DNA from: Bacillota bacterium | GTDB taxonomy: Bacteria; Bacillota; Clostridia; Oscillospirales; Oscillospiraceae | Reading direction: 5' to 3' | DNA: 64,000 bases | Assembly (NCBI GenBank): GCA_022784505.1 | Contig: JALFUQ010000056.1 | Location: 65,799-129,798, forward strand | Part shown: one piece after another, positions 1-9,598 of the stretch | Numbering within the stretch: position 1 is the first letter of the stretch | Layout of the letters: every line of letters starts with the position of its first letter | Program-made: the position numbers and the translations under genes | Notes under the pieces: generated by a model | Seen by the model: the letters and a program-made list of their open reading frames with translations, nothing else | Database searches by the model: none | Told to the model about the DNA's origin: nothing

Positions 1-448
1 CAGCACCGGCAGATGAAGTTATAATTGCAATCTTTTTCGGGAACGGCGGAAGCTTTTTCTTGTGCTTCGGGTCAAACAGTCCTTCTGCTGCAAGCTTTGC
101 CTTTAGCTGCTCATAGGCAACCTGCAGATCGCCCGTACCCTCTGGTATCAGATCTGTACAGTAAAGCTGATACGCTCCGTCACGCGGAAACACCGATACA
201 CGGCCAAAAGCAGTGACACCCATACCGCTCTCAGGGCGAAAGCGAAGCTTTGATGCACTGCTTTTGAACATAACGCACCTTAAACTGCTTTCCGAGTCCT
301 TTAGCGTAAAATAATGATGCCCCGAGGGATAGATCTTGTAATTGGAAAGCTCCCCTCGGATACAGACATTAGTGAGCAGCGGCTCGCAGTCTATAAGCGT
401 CTTTATTAAATTATTAAGCTCCGATACGGTCAGAGTTCTTTCGTTCAT
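1..448 (-). CDS. xseA: Exodeoxyribonuclease VII large subunit, N-terminal part (runs off window edge)
   Basis: Reverse-strand reading from ATG at 448: MNERTLTVSELNNLIKTLIDCEPLLTNVCIRGELSNYKIYPSGHHYFTLKDSESSLRCVMFKSSASKLRF..., typical XseA OB-fold start; overlaps nusB stop. Confidence 0.9.
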   Translation of the reverse strand, partial: MNERTLTVSELNNLIKTLIDCEPLLTNVCIRGELSNYKIYPSGHHYFTLKDSESSLRCVMFKSSASKLRFRPESGMGVTAFGRVSVFPRDGAYQLYCTDLIPEGTGDLQVAYEQLKAKLAAEGLFDPKHKKKLPPFPKKIAIITSSAGA

Positions 449-924
449 TCTTCCGTCTCCGCATTGACGGTTGCCTCGTCACCGAGCTCGCCGCGCATAA
501 AGCCGCCGAGAACGCCATTGACAAATGCTACGGTCTCCGGCTCGTCATACCCCTTTGCTAGTTCGACCGCTTCATTGATGGCAGCTGCGTTCGGGATATC
601 ATCCATGTACAGCACTTCGCAAATTGCGCAGCGCATGACAGCGATGGCCGTTTTCGATATTCTGCTGAGCTTCCAACCGTTTGAGTACTCATTTATATAA
701 TGGTCTATCTGCACCCTGTAATCCTCAACAAGGCTTGCAAGGCGAGTTATATAATCCATCTGCTTTTTCTCGGGATACTCGGCATATAGCTCGTCCACAT
801 CGGAAAGGGTCGAGTAGTAATCCTTATTGAAAAACTCCTCGGCAATTTCCGCAACGGGCTTTCCTGTCTGAGCAGCGTAAAACCCAAGCTGTACCGCTAT
901 CTCTCTTGCAGTAGTCCTCTTCAT
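445..924 (-). CDS. nusB: Transcription antitermination protein NusB
   Basis: 159 aa; C-terminal pattern PNAAAINEAVELAKGY..FVNGVLGGF typical of NusB. Confidence 0.92.
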   Translation of the reverse strand: MKRTTAREIAVQLGFYAAQTGKPVAEIAEEFFNKDYYSTLSDVDELYAEYPEKKQMDYITRLASLVEDYRVQIDHYINEYSNGWKLSRISKTAIAVMRCAICEVLYMDDIPNAAAINEAVELAKGYDEPETVAFVNGVLGGFMRGELGDEATVNAETEE

Positions 925-942
925 CCTGTGACCCTCGTATGA

Positions 943-1305
943 TTACTTTTCAAAGGCTACACCGGAGACATGGACATTGACCTCAGCCTTGTCGATGCCG
1001 GTTATAGCCTGAACAGCCTCGGTAACGGAGTTCTGAACTTCCTTTGCAACATTGACTATGTTGCAGCCATATCGAACGAGAATGACAGCGTCTACCTTGA
1101 TGGTATCGTCGACTATCTGCACCTTAATGCCCTTGGACACAGTCTTGATGCCGATGAGCTCGGCGAGCTCAGCACCGGCGGTATTGGAAATGCCGGCAAC
1201 ACCGTCTATCTCGGTGATAGCGGTACGGACCATGGTGGAGATTACATCCTCGGAAATATTAATGCTGCCGTTTTCTGCTTTGCAGCTTATATAATTATCG
1301 CCCAT
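943..1305 (-). CDS. Asp23/Gls24 family envelope stress protein
   Basis: 120 aa; GSINISEDVISTMVRTAITEIDGVAGIS... and VNVHVSGVAF pattern of Asp23 family; located between spoIIIAH and nusB as in many Firmicutes. Confidence 0.88.
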   Translation of the reverse strand: MGDNYISCKAENGSINISEDVISTMVRTAITEIDGVAGISNTAGAELAELIGIKTVSKGIKVQIVDDTIKVDAVILVRYGCNIVNVAKEVQNSVTEAVQAITGIDKAEVNVHVSGVAFEK

Positions 1306-1361
1306 TTTTATTCCTCCAAATAGATTTCATGACATTGTACCACATCATAACAAAAAAATAA

Positions 1362-1397
1362 AGCATAAAAAGACGGGATTTCCCGTCTTTTTATGCT
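1362..1397. terminator. Perfect 17-bp inverted repeat, likely terminator at the end of spoIIIAH
   Basis: AGCATAAAAAGACGGGA-TT-TCCCGTCTTTTTATGCT, overlapping the spoIIIAH stop. Confidence 0.7.
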
Positions 1398-1933
1398 GAG
1401 ATCTCAATTATGTTAAGCTGCGCTGCTTTATAATCCGTTTCCGATGTCACCGTTTCGGTTATCCTTGCAACTGCCGCTTCGCTGAGGCCGTCGGCAGGTG
1501 CAGGCACGGCAACTGTAATTTTATCCTCGCTCATGTAGACGACGCAGTCGGTAAAGTCCTTTGCGATCAGCTTGTTTTCAAGCTGTGTCTCACTCATGGA
1601 GTAGTTTGCCATGACCGATATCGACTTCATTGCCTCATCGATAGTTTCCTTTGAGGCACCGTCCTTTTTGGACGCTTCCTCAAGAAGCTTCATTGCTTCC
1701 TCACGGGAGACCTGTCGGTTGAGCCTTGCTTCGGCAAAGTAACCTGAGGAGCTTCCCTTTGTGTTAGCAGCCTCGTATGCCTCGTCGGCTGCCTTCATCG
1801 CCGCATCCTCAGCCTTAACCATTGCCGCATCCGCCTCGCCCCATCGGTTGTTATATGACCAGTTCAGGTACACCGCCGCACACACAAGCAGCAGCACGGA
1901 TGCTATAGTAATGTTTCTTTTGATATTCTTCAT
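1391..1933 (-). CDS. spoIIIAH: Stage III sporulation protein AH-like
   Basis: 180 aa, N-terminal TM, EAR-rich stalk and C-terminal SpoIIIAH/YscJ-like domain; terminal gene of spoIIIA operon. Confidence 0.88.
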   Translation of the reverse strand: MKNIKRNITIASVLLLVCAAVYLNWSYNNRWGEADAAMVKAEDAAMKAADEAYEAANTKGSSSGYFAEARLNRQVSREEAMKLLEEASKKDGASKETIDEAMKSISVMANYSMSETQLENKLIAKDFTDCVVYMSEDKITVAVPAPADGLSEAAVARITETVTSETDYKAAQLNIIEISA

Positions 1934-1942
1934 TTTACCCTC

Positions 1943-2275
1943 CTATTTTTGCATCGTAATTAATACCTGTATCTCATCGCAGCCAAGTCCTGTGTAAGCT
2001 TCCACGCTTTTAACAACGCTCAGCTTCACCTCGGGATCTGCTGCGCCGTCGCATACGACCACCGCACCGTGCTCGGATATCAGAACACTTGCATTTCCGA
2101 CACCACGGCTGCTTTCCAATATAGTAGCCAAGCGCTGCTCATCGTCGTTTAAGCCGCCGTCAGAGCTGCTCTTGGCGCTGCCGCTCGGGATTAGAAGCAA
2201 CACCAGCCCCACTATCAGCACAATGAGCGGATATTTATACTTTGCAAGACTATCTAAAACTTTTTTACTGTTCAT
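1943..2275 (-). CDS. spoIIIAG: Stage III sporulation protein AG-like (start probably 2275; ORF open to 2314)
   Basis: MNSKKVLDSLAKYKYPLIVLIVGLVLLLIP... plus VGNASVLIS..GVVVVCDGA-like C-terminal segment; operon position. Confidence 0.88.
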   Translation of the reverse strand: MNSKKVLDSLAKYKYPLIVLIVGLVLLLIPSGSAKSSSDGGLNDDEQRLATILESSRGVGNASVLISEHGAVVVCDGAADPEVKLSVVKSVEAYTGLGCDEIQVLITMQK

Positions 2276-2762
2276 TTGTTTTACACCACTTTTGTTCTTC
2301 TTTGCTAATGCCAAGCTGAGCGCCTATAAGCGCTTCAAGTTCAGCTCGCTTTGCATCGTTGCACCTATAGCTTATCTCGCAGCTAACTGGATACCAGAAG
2401 CCGTCGGTCGACCATTCGGCGCTGACCGTGACCTCGTCTATATCAGCTCCCATTTCTTTGGCTTCATCCAATATATATGTCTGACATTTATCTTGTATGT
2501 ACAATCTATTTAAATTTTCGCTTTCAGCTATCCCGCTGTCGGCGTATTTCTCGGCTTTGAGCTTATACTCTGTGAGCGTTTTTGAGTAGCCGCTTAAATC
2601 AATTGAGGCTACCGGTGTTATGACCGCTATCATCATTGCCGCAGCGCATGCTATGCCGACGGCTTTCTTGCCGCTGCCCTCGGGAGTGAGAGCAAGTGCA
2701 AGGAAGCAGAACAAAGCGGAACACACAAGAGTTTGTATGTAATTATGCACAAATTCGCTCAT
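2265..2762 (-). CDS. spoIIIAF: Stage III sporulation protein AF-like (start probably 2762)
   Basis: MSEFVHNYIQTLVCSALFCFLALALTPEGSGKK..., operon position between AE and AG. Confidence 0.85.
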   Translation of the reverse strand: MSEFVHNYIQTLVCSALFCFLALALTPEGSGKKAVGIACAAAMMIAVITPVASIDLSGYSKTLTEYKLKAEKYADSGIAESENLNRLYIQDKCQTYILDEAKEMGADIDEVTVSAEWSTDGFWYPVSCEISYRCNDAKRAELEALIGAQLGISKEEQKWCKTNEQ

Positions 2763-3829
2763 CAGCCCACCACCGCTCTCATACAGGAAATCAGGGACAT
2801 AAACATCATCACGCCGCAGCATCCGACAAGCCCCAGCAGCATTCCGAAGGCTGTCCCTATGCTATGCGTCAGGGATGCGATCTGAGGCAGCTTTAAAGTC
2901 GATGTGAACGCTCCTGCAGCCTTAAAAGCCAGGTAATTCAGGCCGATCACGACCATCGGCGAAATGCACAATGCAAGCACAGCAATCATTCCGAAAGCGC
3001 CCAAAGTGTTCTTGACAATTTCCGCTCCGGCGACTACACTTGAAGCTGCATCCGAGATTATCCCGCCGACTACGGGAAGCACCGTTGAAATGGTAGTCTT
3101 GACAATCTTCGAGGCCAGCTTGTCCCCGCCGGAGGCTATGGCGGAGCTCACGCCGATGTAGGCGGTAAAGCCCAGTGAAAGCAGCGTCATAAGGCTTGTA
3201 CTTGCCCACTTGAGCAGCTTTGAAACTGAGCCGAGGCTTGGATTGTCAAATGCAGCTGAAGCTATGCTCACGGCAAGGTAGGCATATATAAACGGCACGA
3301 TAAGGTTCTGCGCCAGTGCTATGAAAACATCCATGAACATCGCCGATGCCGCATACCTGACAGCAGCCGAGCTTATCTCGCCGCAGGCGGCCGATGCCGT
3401 GCACATGGCAGGCAGAAGAATCTTTGAAAAGGCAGATATATCATTTATCACCTTTGTGCTCTGACTTATATATGAATTTGTGTCGCTCACACACAGCATT
3501 GTTATCGCAGCGCAGCCGCACAAGGTAACGAGCTCCGGCGTTTTATCTCCGCCGAACAGTGAAAGTATGGAGCACATGACGGCAACAATGACAACGCTGA
3601 CCGCTTTTTTCAAAATGCCGCCCGCATTATCCATGAACTTTTGCTTAACGGTATCGCCCATGCGTTCAAAAAATGCCTGAGCGTCCCCTGCATCATCAAG
3701 ATCACCGGCAAGCTCCCTTGCGTCATCCGGCACAGCATTTTCTACTTCGTGTGTATCGAGCCCATCGGCATAGCAGGTGCCGGACAGGATAAGGAGCATG
3801 ACGAGTACAATGATCAAAAACCGTTTCAT
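2762..3829 (-). CDS. spoIIIAE: Stage III sporulation protein AE
   Basis: 355 aa multi-TM protein with signal peptide; operon position. Confidence 0.92.
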   Translation of the reverse strand: MKRFLIIVLVMLLILSGTCYADGLDTHEVENAVPDDARELAGDLDDAGDAQAFFERMGDTVKQKFMDNAGGILKKAVSVVIVAVMCSILSLFGGDKTPELVTLCGCAAITMLCVSDTNSYISQSTKVINDISAFSKILLPAMCTASAACGEISSAAVRYAASAMFMDVFIALAQNLIVPFIYAYLAVSIASAAFDNPSLGSVSKLLKWASTSLMTLLSLGFTAYIGVSSAIASGGDKLASKIVKTTISTVLPVVGGIISDAASSVVAGAEIVKNTLGAFGMIAVLALCISPMVVIGLNYLAFKAAGAFTSTLKLPQIASLTHSIGTAFGMLLGLVGCCGVMMFMSLISCMRAVVG

Positions 3830-4212
3830 GTCAGTCCCTCCAATGTCTTTAGCAATGTTCCCAACAGCGGCATTGCAGTGTAGACCATTGCGGCGCTGCC
3901 GAGATATTCAACGGCGGATGATGTGCCGTTTTGTCCTGCGTCCTTGCACAAATTGCAGACAAGTTTTGTGAGCACGGCGATGCCGACACATTTGATTATC
4001 GGTACGAATACCGCAGACGGCAGACCCGAGCTTTTGATGATGCCGGACACGAAGTCGGCAAGCGATGATATCATTCCCACAGCAGCTGCACACACGCACA
4101 CGGCACATATAGTGCTCAAGACGAAGGAATACTCCGGATTTTTCGTCTTTATCAAAAGGCTGCACGCTGCGCACAAAACAGCCACCGCAGCAGCTTTTGC
4201 AATTATCTCCAT
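3826..4212 (-). CDS. spoIIIAD: Stage III sporulation protein AD
   Basis: 128 aa, 4-TM; operon position. Confidence 0.9.
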   Translation of the reverse strand: MEIIAKAAAVAVLCAACSLLIKTKNPEYSFVLSTICAVCVCAAAVGMISSLADFVSGIIKSSGLPSAVFVPIIKCVGIAVLTKLVCNLCKDAGQNGTSSAVEYLGSAAMVYTAMPLLGTLLKTLEGLT

Positions 4213-4406
4213 CAGAGCTGAAACAGGGTTTTTATAAGGCCGAACAGCTCGCTTATTTTCTGAACGACCACAATAAGCACAACGACAAGCGCCGCAATTG
4301 TTGTCATGAGAGCCTGCTCGTCCCTGCCGGAGCGGCTGAGCAAAATATTGAGTACCGCAACGAGTATACCGACCGCGGCGATTTTGAAAATCAGATCAAT
4401 TTCCAT
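4212..4406 (-). CDS. spoIIIAC: Stage III sporulation protein AC
   Basis: 64 aa small 2-TM protein; operon position. Confidence 0.9.
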   Translation of the reverse strand: MEIDLIFKIAAVGILVAVLNILLSRSGRDEQALMTTIAALVVVLIVVVQKISELFGLIKTLFQL

Positions 4407-4418
4407 TTTTTCTCCTTC

Positions 4419-4931
4419 TCAGACCAGTATTATAGCGAATATAAGCCCTATTCCCGTTCCAAGTCCGATGTACATTTTTTCGTTGTTTCTAAGTCCTTCG
4501 TTAAGCTTTGCATATTCACTGTTAAGTTCGCTCATGCATCTATCGATGCACGCCGCCTGAAGCTCGGCATCGTATTTACCGATGCTGCTGCCGAGGTTCT
4601 TTACAGCTTGTCTGCCGCTTTTATCAAGCAGCGCAAGCTCTTTTTCGGCACACTCGCACCAAATCTGCGCAAAGCTTCTGCTGCCGAGACTCGCCAGTCC
4701 CGCCTCAAGGCTGCCTATAAAGCTGTTTATGTATTGATATCTCGGCATGTTTGAACATGAAAAAAGTTGCCTTAAGGGTGTTCTTCTTGTAAATATCTCA
4801 TTGCGCATCAGCTCTAAAAGTGATATAATTTCTCTTAGTGCCTGTGATGCCGCTTTCAGGTCGCGAGCCTTGAAAAATCCCATAACGGAGGCTGCTGCGG
4901 TCAGCATGATTGCGCCGATAAGCTTCATCAC
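4419..4931 (-). CDS. spoIIIAB: Stage III sporulation protein AB
   Basis: 170 aa; LREIISLLELMRNEIFTRRTPL pattern; operon position. Confidence 0.9.
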   Translation of the reverse strand: MMKLIGAIMLTAAASVMGFFKARDLKAASQALREIISLLELMRNEIFTRRTPLRQLFSCSNMPRYQYINSFIGSLEAGLASLGSRSFAQIWCECAEKELALLDKSGRQAVKNLGSSIGKYDAELQAACIDRCMSELNSEYAKLNEGLRNNEKMYIGLGTGIGLIFAIILV

Positions 4932-5809
4932 TTCAGCTCCTCGACGCGGTAGCTTCTGCTGCCGCTGCTGTTTTCTATAAACAGGCAGTATTTGAATATT
5001 CGCATCTGCATGAGACGGCGATAAAGCTTGCGTGAATAGAGGTCTTTGGCGTCCCGCGCATGGGCCGTTGCAAGCAGGTGTACACCGCAGCCGGAAGCCT
5101 CGAAAACTGACTGCATGTCCTCGCTTGAGCTGACTTCGTCCATTGCGAGAACATCTGGATTCATAGCTCTTATGAGCATCATTGCTGCTTTTGCCTTCGG
5201 CGCATCGCTTATAACATCCGTGTGTCTGCCGACATCGAATTGGGCGACTCCATCGCTTACAGCCGCTATCTCGCCTCGTTCATCGGCAACCGATACCCGT
5301 TTGCCACTGTCGGAGATAACTCTTACAAACTCACGCAGGCAGGTCGTTTTGCCGCAGCCGGGCGGAGAAGCGATCAAAATGTCGGTCAGGCCATTCCGGT
5401 TCATCAGTCTTAGCTCGTTTGCAGCGACCCCGCGTATTTCTTTTGGGATTCTGAGCGATAATGAACTTAGATCCCTGATGCCGCAGACTGTCCCCGCGCG
5501 CATTATTGCTTTTCCGCATATTCCAAGGCGTATACCGCCGTCAACATTTATGTAGCCGTTTGCCATGCTTGTCTCAACGGCATGCACCGAAGCGCCCGTT
5601 GCACATTCTAGCACGCTTTCAAGATCACTAACTGTTACAATATGCTCCTCGGCAATCGTCTTTTCCCAGCCGTTTATGAGCACTGTCATAGCTTGCCCCG
5701 CCCTAAGGCGTATCTCCTCGATCAGCTCGCGCTCGGTTTCCGGAAGTATCAGTATCTCGCTGTTTAAGGCTATCGGAAGCATCGACGCTGCGCTGTTTAG
5801 TTTGTTCAT
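4928..5809 (-). CDS. spoIIIAA: Stage III sporulation protein AA (ATPase)
   Basis: 293 aa with Walker A ASPPGCGKTTCLREFVR and ERGEIAA; first gene of operon. Confidence 0.93.
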   Translation of the reverse strand: MNKLNSAASMLPIALNSEILILPETERELIEEIRLRAGQAMTVLINGWEKTIAEEHIVTVSDLESVLECATGASVHAVETSMANGYINVDGGIRLGICGKAIMRAGTVCGIRDLSSLSLRIPKEIRGVAANELRLMNRNGLTDILIASPPGCGKTTCLREFVRVISDSGKRVSVADERGEIAAVSDGVAQFDVGRHTDVISDAPKAKAAMMLIRAMNPDVLAMDEVSSSEDMQSVFEASGCGVHLLATAHARDAKDLYSRKLYRRLMQMRIFKYCLFIENSSGSRSYRVEELK

Positions 5810-5835
5810 TTTTGCTCACCGTCCTATGTCCTATA

Positions 5836-5863
5836 ATTATTATGGTAAGCAAAAAATTATTCC
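5836..5863 (-). promoter_or_regulatory. Candidate sigma-E-like promoter for spoIIIA operon
   Basis: Minus-strand GGAATAATT ... CATAATAAT about 27 nt upstream of spoIIIAA ATG; matches sigma-E elements only partially and spacing is not ideal. Confidence 0.3.
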
Positions 5864-5965
5864 TTGTAAAAAAATATTTTTCTTGTCACCTTTTTACCCG
5901 TTAAATTGTCTATATTATAGATAAATGAGACGCACTTTCGCTTGAGCATAAGGATATAAAGAGCC

Positions 5966-7360
5966 ATGGTTTTCAGCAGTATTAATTTCTTATTGATCTT
6001 CTTCCCGATTTTCTTCACTTGTTACTATCTAACGCCGAACAAGTATAAGAACTACACCCTACTCTTAGGCAGTCTTGCGTTTTATTTTATCGGAACCTTA
6101 AATGCGCCATACCACTTTGTTCTGCTCATCGCCTGCATGCTCGTAGACTTCTTTGCAGGTCTCGGTATCAGCAGATCCGAAAAGCACAAAAAGCTTCTGC
6201 TGGTTCTTGGCATCATCTTTCACCTTATATGCCTGTGCACATTTAAATATGCAAGCTTTATTATCGGTGAGCTTGGAAAGCTATCGGATAGTTTTAATAT
6301 CACAGTAAACATCATTCTGCCGATCGGAATCTCGTTCTACACGTTTCAGGGCATCTCATACCTTGTGGATGTTTACAGAGGCGATGTTGAGGCCGAAGAA
6401 AGTCTTTTATGCTACTGCGTTTATATCTCAATGTTTGAGCAGCTCATCGCAGGCCCGATCGTTACATACGGGCAAGTGCAATGCGATCTGCACAAGAGAA
6501 ATATTTGGCTCCAGGATATACTCAAAGGCATAGGTATCTTTGTCTTCGGTCTCGGACTTAAGGTTCTGCTTGCAAATCCCCTGGGTAAGCTTTGGTCGCA
6601 GACGCTCGCCATCGGATTTGAAAGCGTCTCCACCCCGCTTGCATGGATGGGCGTTGTAGCGTATTCGTTCCAGCTGTACTTTGACTTTTTCGGCTATTCA
6701 CTCATGGCCATCGGTATGGGTAAAATGCTCGGCTTTGAACTGCCGATAAACTTTAACCACCCCTATACAAGTCTTACGATGACCGAATTCTGGAGAAGAT
6801 GGCACATTACGCTCGGCTCGTGGTTCAGGGAGTATGTCTACATTCCCCTTGGAGGAAGCAGAAGAAGTGTTCCGAGGATCATCCTAAACCTGCTCATTGT
6901 CTGGCTGCTCACGGGTATATGGCATGGAGCGGGATACAACTTCATGCTATGGGGCTTTATGCTCTTCTGCATACTTGTCATCGAGAAATTCTTCATCGGC
7001 AAGTATTTGAATGCTCATCCCTTTATCGGTCATATATATATGATATTGCTGATACCTTTGAGCTGGGCTGTGTTCGCCGTCACCGATTTTTCGCAGCTTG
7101 GCGTTCTGTTTACACGTCTGTTCCCGTTCTTCGGGCAGGGTGTCTGGTCGGTGTTCAGGTATGACTATCTCAAGTACCTTGGCCAGTATTATCCGTTCCT
7201 TATAATAGCTGTTCTGTTTTCTACGAAGCTTCCGTATAAGCTTTTAAAGAAGATAAAGAGTAAGATCGTCATTGCAGTTTTGCTCTCCGCTATTCTGGCA
7301 GGAAGCATTTACTGCATGTACCGTGGTCTAGACGACCCATTCCTATATTTCAGATTCTGA
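5966..7360 (+). CDS. MBOAT family membrane O-acyltransferase (AlgI/PatA/DltB-like)
   Basis: 464 aa; MVFSSINFLLIFFPIFFTCYYLTP start, FWRRWHITLGSWFREYVYIPLGGSR and WHGAGYNFMLWG motifs. Confidence 0.93.
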   Translation: MVFSSINFLLIFFPIFFTCYYLTPNKYKNYTLLLGSLAFYFIGTLNAPYHFVLLIACMLVDFFAGLGISRSEKHKKLLLVLGIIFHLICLCTFKYASFIIGELGKLSDSFNITVNIILPIGISFYTFQGISYLVDVYRGDVEAEESLLCYCVYISMFEQLIAGPIVTYGQVQCDLHKRNIWLQDILKGIGIFVFGLGLKVLLANPLGKLWSQTLAIGFESVSTPLAWMGVVAYSFQLYFDFFGYSLMAIGMGKMLGFELPINFNHPYTSLTMTEFWRRWHITLGSWFREYVYIPLGGSRRSVPRIILNLLIVWLLTGIWHGAGYNFMLWGFMLFCILVIEKFFIGKYLNAHPFIGHIYMILLIPLSWAVFAVTDFSQLGVLFTRLFPFFGQGVWSVFRYDYLKYLGQYYPFLIIAVLFSTKLPYKLLKKIKSKIVIAVLLSAILAGSIYCMYRGLDDPFLYFRF

Positions 7361-7370
7361 GGATGCAACA

Positions 7371-8171
7371 ATGAAAAAATCCAATATAATTACTTTTGCA
7401 ATTTTGTTTGTCGTAACAGCAGCCGTACTTATTTTCGCCTCTTGCTCCCACAATGACGAGCCCGAAGTGACACCCACCCCCGAGCCAACCACGACACCGA
7501 TGCAGACTGCCGAGCCTACGGTAGCGCCTCAGCCTACGAATCCGGTCGCGACAAAGCCCGTTGAGACGAAAACTCCCAAGCCCAGCAAGGCCCCCGCCCC
7601 CGTCAGCATGAACGACACTCTGTTTATCGGCGACTCGAGGACTGTTGGCATAAGAGAGTACTCAGGGCTTAAGGACGCCGACTTTTTCTGCAGCGTCGGC
7701 TTGAACATCTTTGATGCAACCAACGAAACACTTTCTGTCGAAAACGTTGGAGATGTGACGCTTTCAAGTCTGCTGTCGCAGAAGAAATACACCAAGATAT
7801 ACATCATGCTCGGCATCAATGAGGTCGGATATCCGCACAGCTCTATCGTTGATAAGTACAGCAAGGTTTTGGATATGATCAAGGCCAAGCAGCCGGATGC
7901 AAACATTTTTATTGAAGCAAATCTTCACGTTTCCAAGTCCCGTTCCGACAGCGATTCTGTTGTAAACAACGCAGCAATAAACGATCTGAACACAAAGCTT
8001 TCCGCTTTGGCGGACGGCAGCAGGGTGTTTTACATCGATGCCAACAGCATTTTTGACGATGAAAGCGGCTCCCTCTCCTCGGAAAAGACATCCGATGGCA
8101 CGCATCTTTACGCTAAATACTACCCCACGTGGGTTGAATGGATCAGTCAGGAATCGGCAAAGTATATATAA
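7371..8171 (+). CDS. SGNH/GDSL-like esterase or O-acetyltransferase partner, exported, Pro/Thr-rich linker
   Basis: 266 aa; N-terminal hydrophobic segment with lipobox-like FASC, PT-rich linker, block I FIGDSRT, block III LGINEVG, block V DGTHL. Confidence 0.82.
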   Translation: MKKSNIITFAILFVVTAAVLIFASCSHNDEPEVTPTPEPTTTPMQTAEPTVAPQPTNPVATKPVETKTPKPSKAPAPVSMNDTLFIGDSRTVGIREYSGLKDADFFCSVGLNIFDATNETLSVENVGDVTLSSLLSQKKYTKIYIMLGINEVGYPHSSIVDKYSKVLDMIKAKQPDANIFIEANLHVSKSRSDSDSVVNNAAINDLNTKLSALADGSRVFYIDANSIFDDESGSLSSEKTSDGTHLYAKYYPTWVEWISQESAKYI

Positions 8172-8191
8172 TATAAACCGGAGGTGCTGCA

Positions 8192-8671
8192 TTGATCGAT
8201 AAGGATACATTTTGCCGATTGGTCAGGCAAAACGAAAAAGCAATGTATTCTGTCTCATTCTCTATCTTATCAAACGAAAGCGATGCAGCCGATGCCATCA
8301 GCGAGGCGTTATACCGAGCTTACAAGAATCTGGACACCCTCAAAAACGAATACGCATTCAAACCATGGATACTGCGGATAGTCCGCAACTGCGCTGTAGA
8401 GCTCGTCCGCAGCAATAAAAATCTGCTTTCCATAGACGATGTTGAGGTCGAGGAAAGCAGCGGCGAAAACGATATTGTAACTGCGCTCACGCTGAGAAAG
8501 GCAGTCGAACAGCTTAAACAGCCATACAAAGAGGTCGTTGTTTTATACTACTACGAAGACTTGTCAATAGCTCAAATTTCAAAAATCACCGGTGCATCGG
8601 TCGTGACCGCGAAGCAGCAACTCTCCCGTGCAAGAAAAATGCTGCGAGATATGTTAATGGAGACTTTCTGA
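8192..8671 (+). CDS. ECF-type RNA polymerase sigma factor (SigV-like by context)
   Basis: 159 aa; sigma-70 r2 (ALYRAYKNLDTLKNEYAFKPWILRIVRNCAVE) and r4 (VVVLYYYEDLSIAQISKITGASVVTAKQQLSRARKML). Confidence 0.93.
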   Translation: MIDKDTFCRLVRQNEKAMYSVSFSILSNESDAADAISEALYRAYKNLDTLKNEYAFKPWILRIVRNCAVELVRSNKNLLSIDDVEVEESSGENDIVTALTLRKAVEQLKQPYKEVVVLYYYEDLSIAQISKITGASVVTAKQQLSRARKMLRDMLMETF

Positions 8672-8672
8672 A

Positions 8673-9554
8673 ATGAACAAATTTGACTCCCATTTAAAAA
8701 AATGCGCAAAGGAAGATGATCTTGAAGTTCCGGAAAGCGTGAAAAAGGCGATAGATGACACGCTCTCCTCCCTGCCCGATAATGTAAGCCACTGGCGCAA
8801 AAAGGTCTATGTAAAGCATTTTTTGAGTGCAGCAGCTTGCCTTCTGCTCGTATTTCTCGTAGTTCTTCCTAATTGTAGCCCCGCATATGCGCAGTCGCTG
8901 GAGAATATTCCTGTCATAAGCAGCATAATCGAGGTCGTCACAGTCAGAAATTACAAATATTCCGACGACAACTACTCTCTTGATATCAATGTGCCGCATG
9001 TCACGGGCCAAAACGGCGACGCTGAAAACTATATAAACAAAGATGTCGACGAGATGACGGAGCTTATTTCCGATTTGTTTTACAAGGATATTGAATTAAC
9101 CAAGGGCAAGGGTCACGGAACGGTGCATGTCGACTATGAGGTGGTCACGAATACCGACAATTGGTTTACTCTGAAGCTCCGTGTTTGTGAGGCATACGGG
9201 AGCGGCAACACCTACTATAGGTATTATCACATCGATAAAATCAAGGGCTGCATCGTTGAACTGAGCGATCTTGCGGTTGACGACAGCTTTTACAGTAAGC
9301 TAAAGGCCGAGGTTCAGCGCCAAATGAAGGTCGAAATGGATGCTGATAAGGACATCAAGTACTGGCTCGAAGACGATCTATTCGGCGTGTATTACCTTGA
9401 GCCGGGCGAAAACGGCAACTTCTATTGGAACGATGACGGCGACCTTGTAATTGTCTTTAACAAATACGATGCCGCACCCGGATTTATGGGGACACCCGAG
9501 TTCACGGTCAAGAAGAGCGTTTTAGGCGATTCACTCGTCCCGGAATACAGATAA
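8673..9554 (+). CDS. RsiV-like anti-sigma factor with extracytoplasmic DUF3298-type domain
   Basis: 293 aa; short cytoplasmic N-term, one TM, IPVISSIIEVVTVRNY... and NFYWNDDGDLVIVFNKYDAAPGFMGTPEF, a DUF3298/RsiV-type C-terminus. Confidence 0.85.
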   Translation: MNKFDSHLKKCAKEDDLEVPESVKKAIDDTLSSLPDNVSHWRKKVYVKHFLSAAACLLLVFLVVLPNCSPAYAQSLENIPVISSIIEVVTVRNYKYSDDNYSLDINVPHVTGQNGDAENYINKDVDEMTELISDLFYKDIELTKGKGHGTVHVDYEVVTNTDNWFTLKLRVCEAYGSGNTYYRYYHIDKIKGCIVELSDLAVDDSFYSKLKAEVQRQMKVEMDADKDIKYWLEDDLFGVYYLEPGENGNFYWNDDGDLVIVFNKYDAAPGFMGTPEFTVKKSVLGDSLVPEYR

Positions 9555-9557
9555 AAA

Positions 9558-9585
9558 TAAGCCCTCCGGCTCAGCCGGAGGGCTT
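9558..9585. terminator. Bidirectional hairpin between convergent genes
   Basis: TAAGCCCTCCGGC-TCA-GCCGGAGGGCTTA. Confidence 0.75.
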
Positions 9586-9598
9586 ACTGCATATTAAA

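Noticed and set aside
25-216. 63-aa plus-strand ORF at the window start
   Set aside because: Antisense to the partial xseA reading frame.
5883-5918. SigV-type or sigma-A promoter upstream of the MBOAT gene (TTGTCA / TATATT)
   Set aside because: Element spacing does not fit either consensus; not reported as a feature.
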